Assembly (NCBI GenBank): GCA_964461325.1
Contig: CAYWTW010000019.1
Span: 1 to 13,899 of the forward strand
Reading direction: 5' to 3'
DNA length: 13,899 bases
Source of the DNA: CAYUVV01 sp964461325
GTDB taxonomy: Bacteria > Patescibacteriota > Minisyncoccia > Phycocordibacterales > JACOZG01
Shown here: piece after piece, positions 13,563 to 13,899 of the stretch
Layout of the letters: every line of letters starts with the position of its first letter
How positions within the stretch are numbered: position 1 is the stretch's first letter
The notes under the pieces: generated by a model
What the model saw: only the letters and a program-made list of their open reading frames with translations
Database searches by the model: none
What the model was told of the DNA's origin: nothing
Program-made: the position numbers and the translations under genes

Positions 13563-13899
13563 AAGGTATTGCGAAGAACGAAGGGATTAACGGGCTTGTT
13601 TATCCCGCCTCGCCGGGCGTAAACCGCCAATTGGCGACGAACGCTCCGACTATCAAGTCTCACTCCTAGTTTACCAACAAAAAGCGCGTCTTGGTTAAAG
13701 TGACGAAAGCGCGGGTTAGCTCGGACCAATTCGCGGTACTTCTTGACCAGCTCAATATCGACTGGAGGCAAACCCCGAAGCCGTTCAGCGTCGCCGATGT
13801 TCCATCTTATCAGCTCGCTAATTTTAGTCCCGGTCCCAAGCGCGATTGACATAATTGCCACATCCCGCATGCCGATCCACTTGGTCCGATCCGGAACGG
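13538..13899 (-). CDS. Tyrosine-recombinase-like protein, degenerate catalytic domain, N-terminus off window
   Basis: The frame is open to the window edge, so the N-terminus is missing. The visible C-terminal 120 residues begin VPDRTKWIGMRDVAIMSIAL and continue GTGTKISELIRWNIGD, the box I region of tyrosine recombinases (usual form TGLRISEL). The catalytic Arg position holds Lys. Further on, NPFVLRNTFYRGF matches the box II pattern (usual form HxLRHTF) but both His positions are replaced, by Phe and Asn, and only the Arg remains. The protein ends FDCR, before the part that would carry the nucleophilic Tyr. A clean terminator lies 9 bases after the stop. It may be a decayed integrase, or a protein that kept DNA binding and lost strand cleavage. 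Recognition as a recombinase relative is fairly secure; activity is unlikely. Confidence 0.7.
   Translation of the reverse strand, partial: VPDRTKWIGMRDVAIMSIALGTGTKISELIRWNIGDAERLRGLPPVDIELVKKYRELVRANPRFRHFNQDALFVGKLGVRLDSRSVRRQLAVYARRGGINKPVNPFVLRNTFYRGFDCR

Noticed and set aside
1..13899. tRNA, rRNA, CRISPR array or insertion sequence
   Set aside because: No cloverleaf with a T-arm GTTCRA pattern, no regularly spaced repeats, and no transposase or terminal inverted repeats were found by eye on either strand.

Overview
The window reads as a chromosomal piece of an uncultivated bacterium, most probably a member of the Candidate Phyla Radiation (Patescibacteria). This is inference, resting on the style of the proteins (cytoplasmic GH57 and GH15 glycosidases, a SET-domain protein, several very small proteins, a multi-membrane-pass histidine kinase), on tightly packed genes with few Shine-Dalgarno sites, and on a run of 10 N that looks like a metagenome scaffold join. 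TGA acts as a stop (kinase, SET gene), so code-25 lineages are unlikely.

Left arm (1-7764, all minus strand, closely packed). In transcription order: a membrane histidine kinase, a GH57 glycoside hydrolase, a 110-residue conserved protein, a GH15 glucoamylase-type enzyme, queuine tRNA-ribosyltransferase (tgt), and the first two thirds of uvrB, cut by the window edge. Gaps run from 5 to 16 bases and tgt overlaps uvrB by 14, so one long transcript is plausible. The two glycosidases lack signal peptides and probably process an internal alpha-glucan. tgt and uvrB are housekeeping genes.

Middle (7765-9080), AT-rich and accessory in character. A SET-domain protein diverges from the kinase and is followed, with a 4-base overlap, by a small helical protein. 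Convergent to these is a 67-residue polar protein with a strong ribosome binding site and a structured leader. Upstream of that small gene lies the 3' remnant of a second SET-type gene. The SET pair and the small gene meet at a hairpin terminator that contains the stop codon of the helical protein.

Right arm. At 9077-11040 is a complete ABC exporter with its own promoter, a strong ribosome binding site and a terminator. It is interrupted only by the 10-N gap, which looks like an assembly artefact. At 11045-12128 (minus) are a 46-residue single-span membrane protein and an EamA-type transporter. Diverging from that transporter, across 27 bases holding a perfect palindrome, is a PurD-like ATP-grasp enzyme (12156-13562). 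The window ends in a minus-strand tyrosine-recombinase-like gene whose catalytic residues are largely replaced, with its own terminator lying inside the 3' end of the ATP-grasp gene. I saw no tRNA, rRNA, CRISPR array or insertion sequence.
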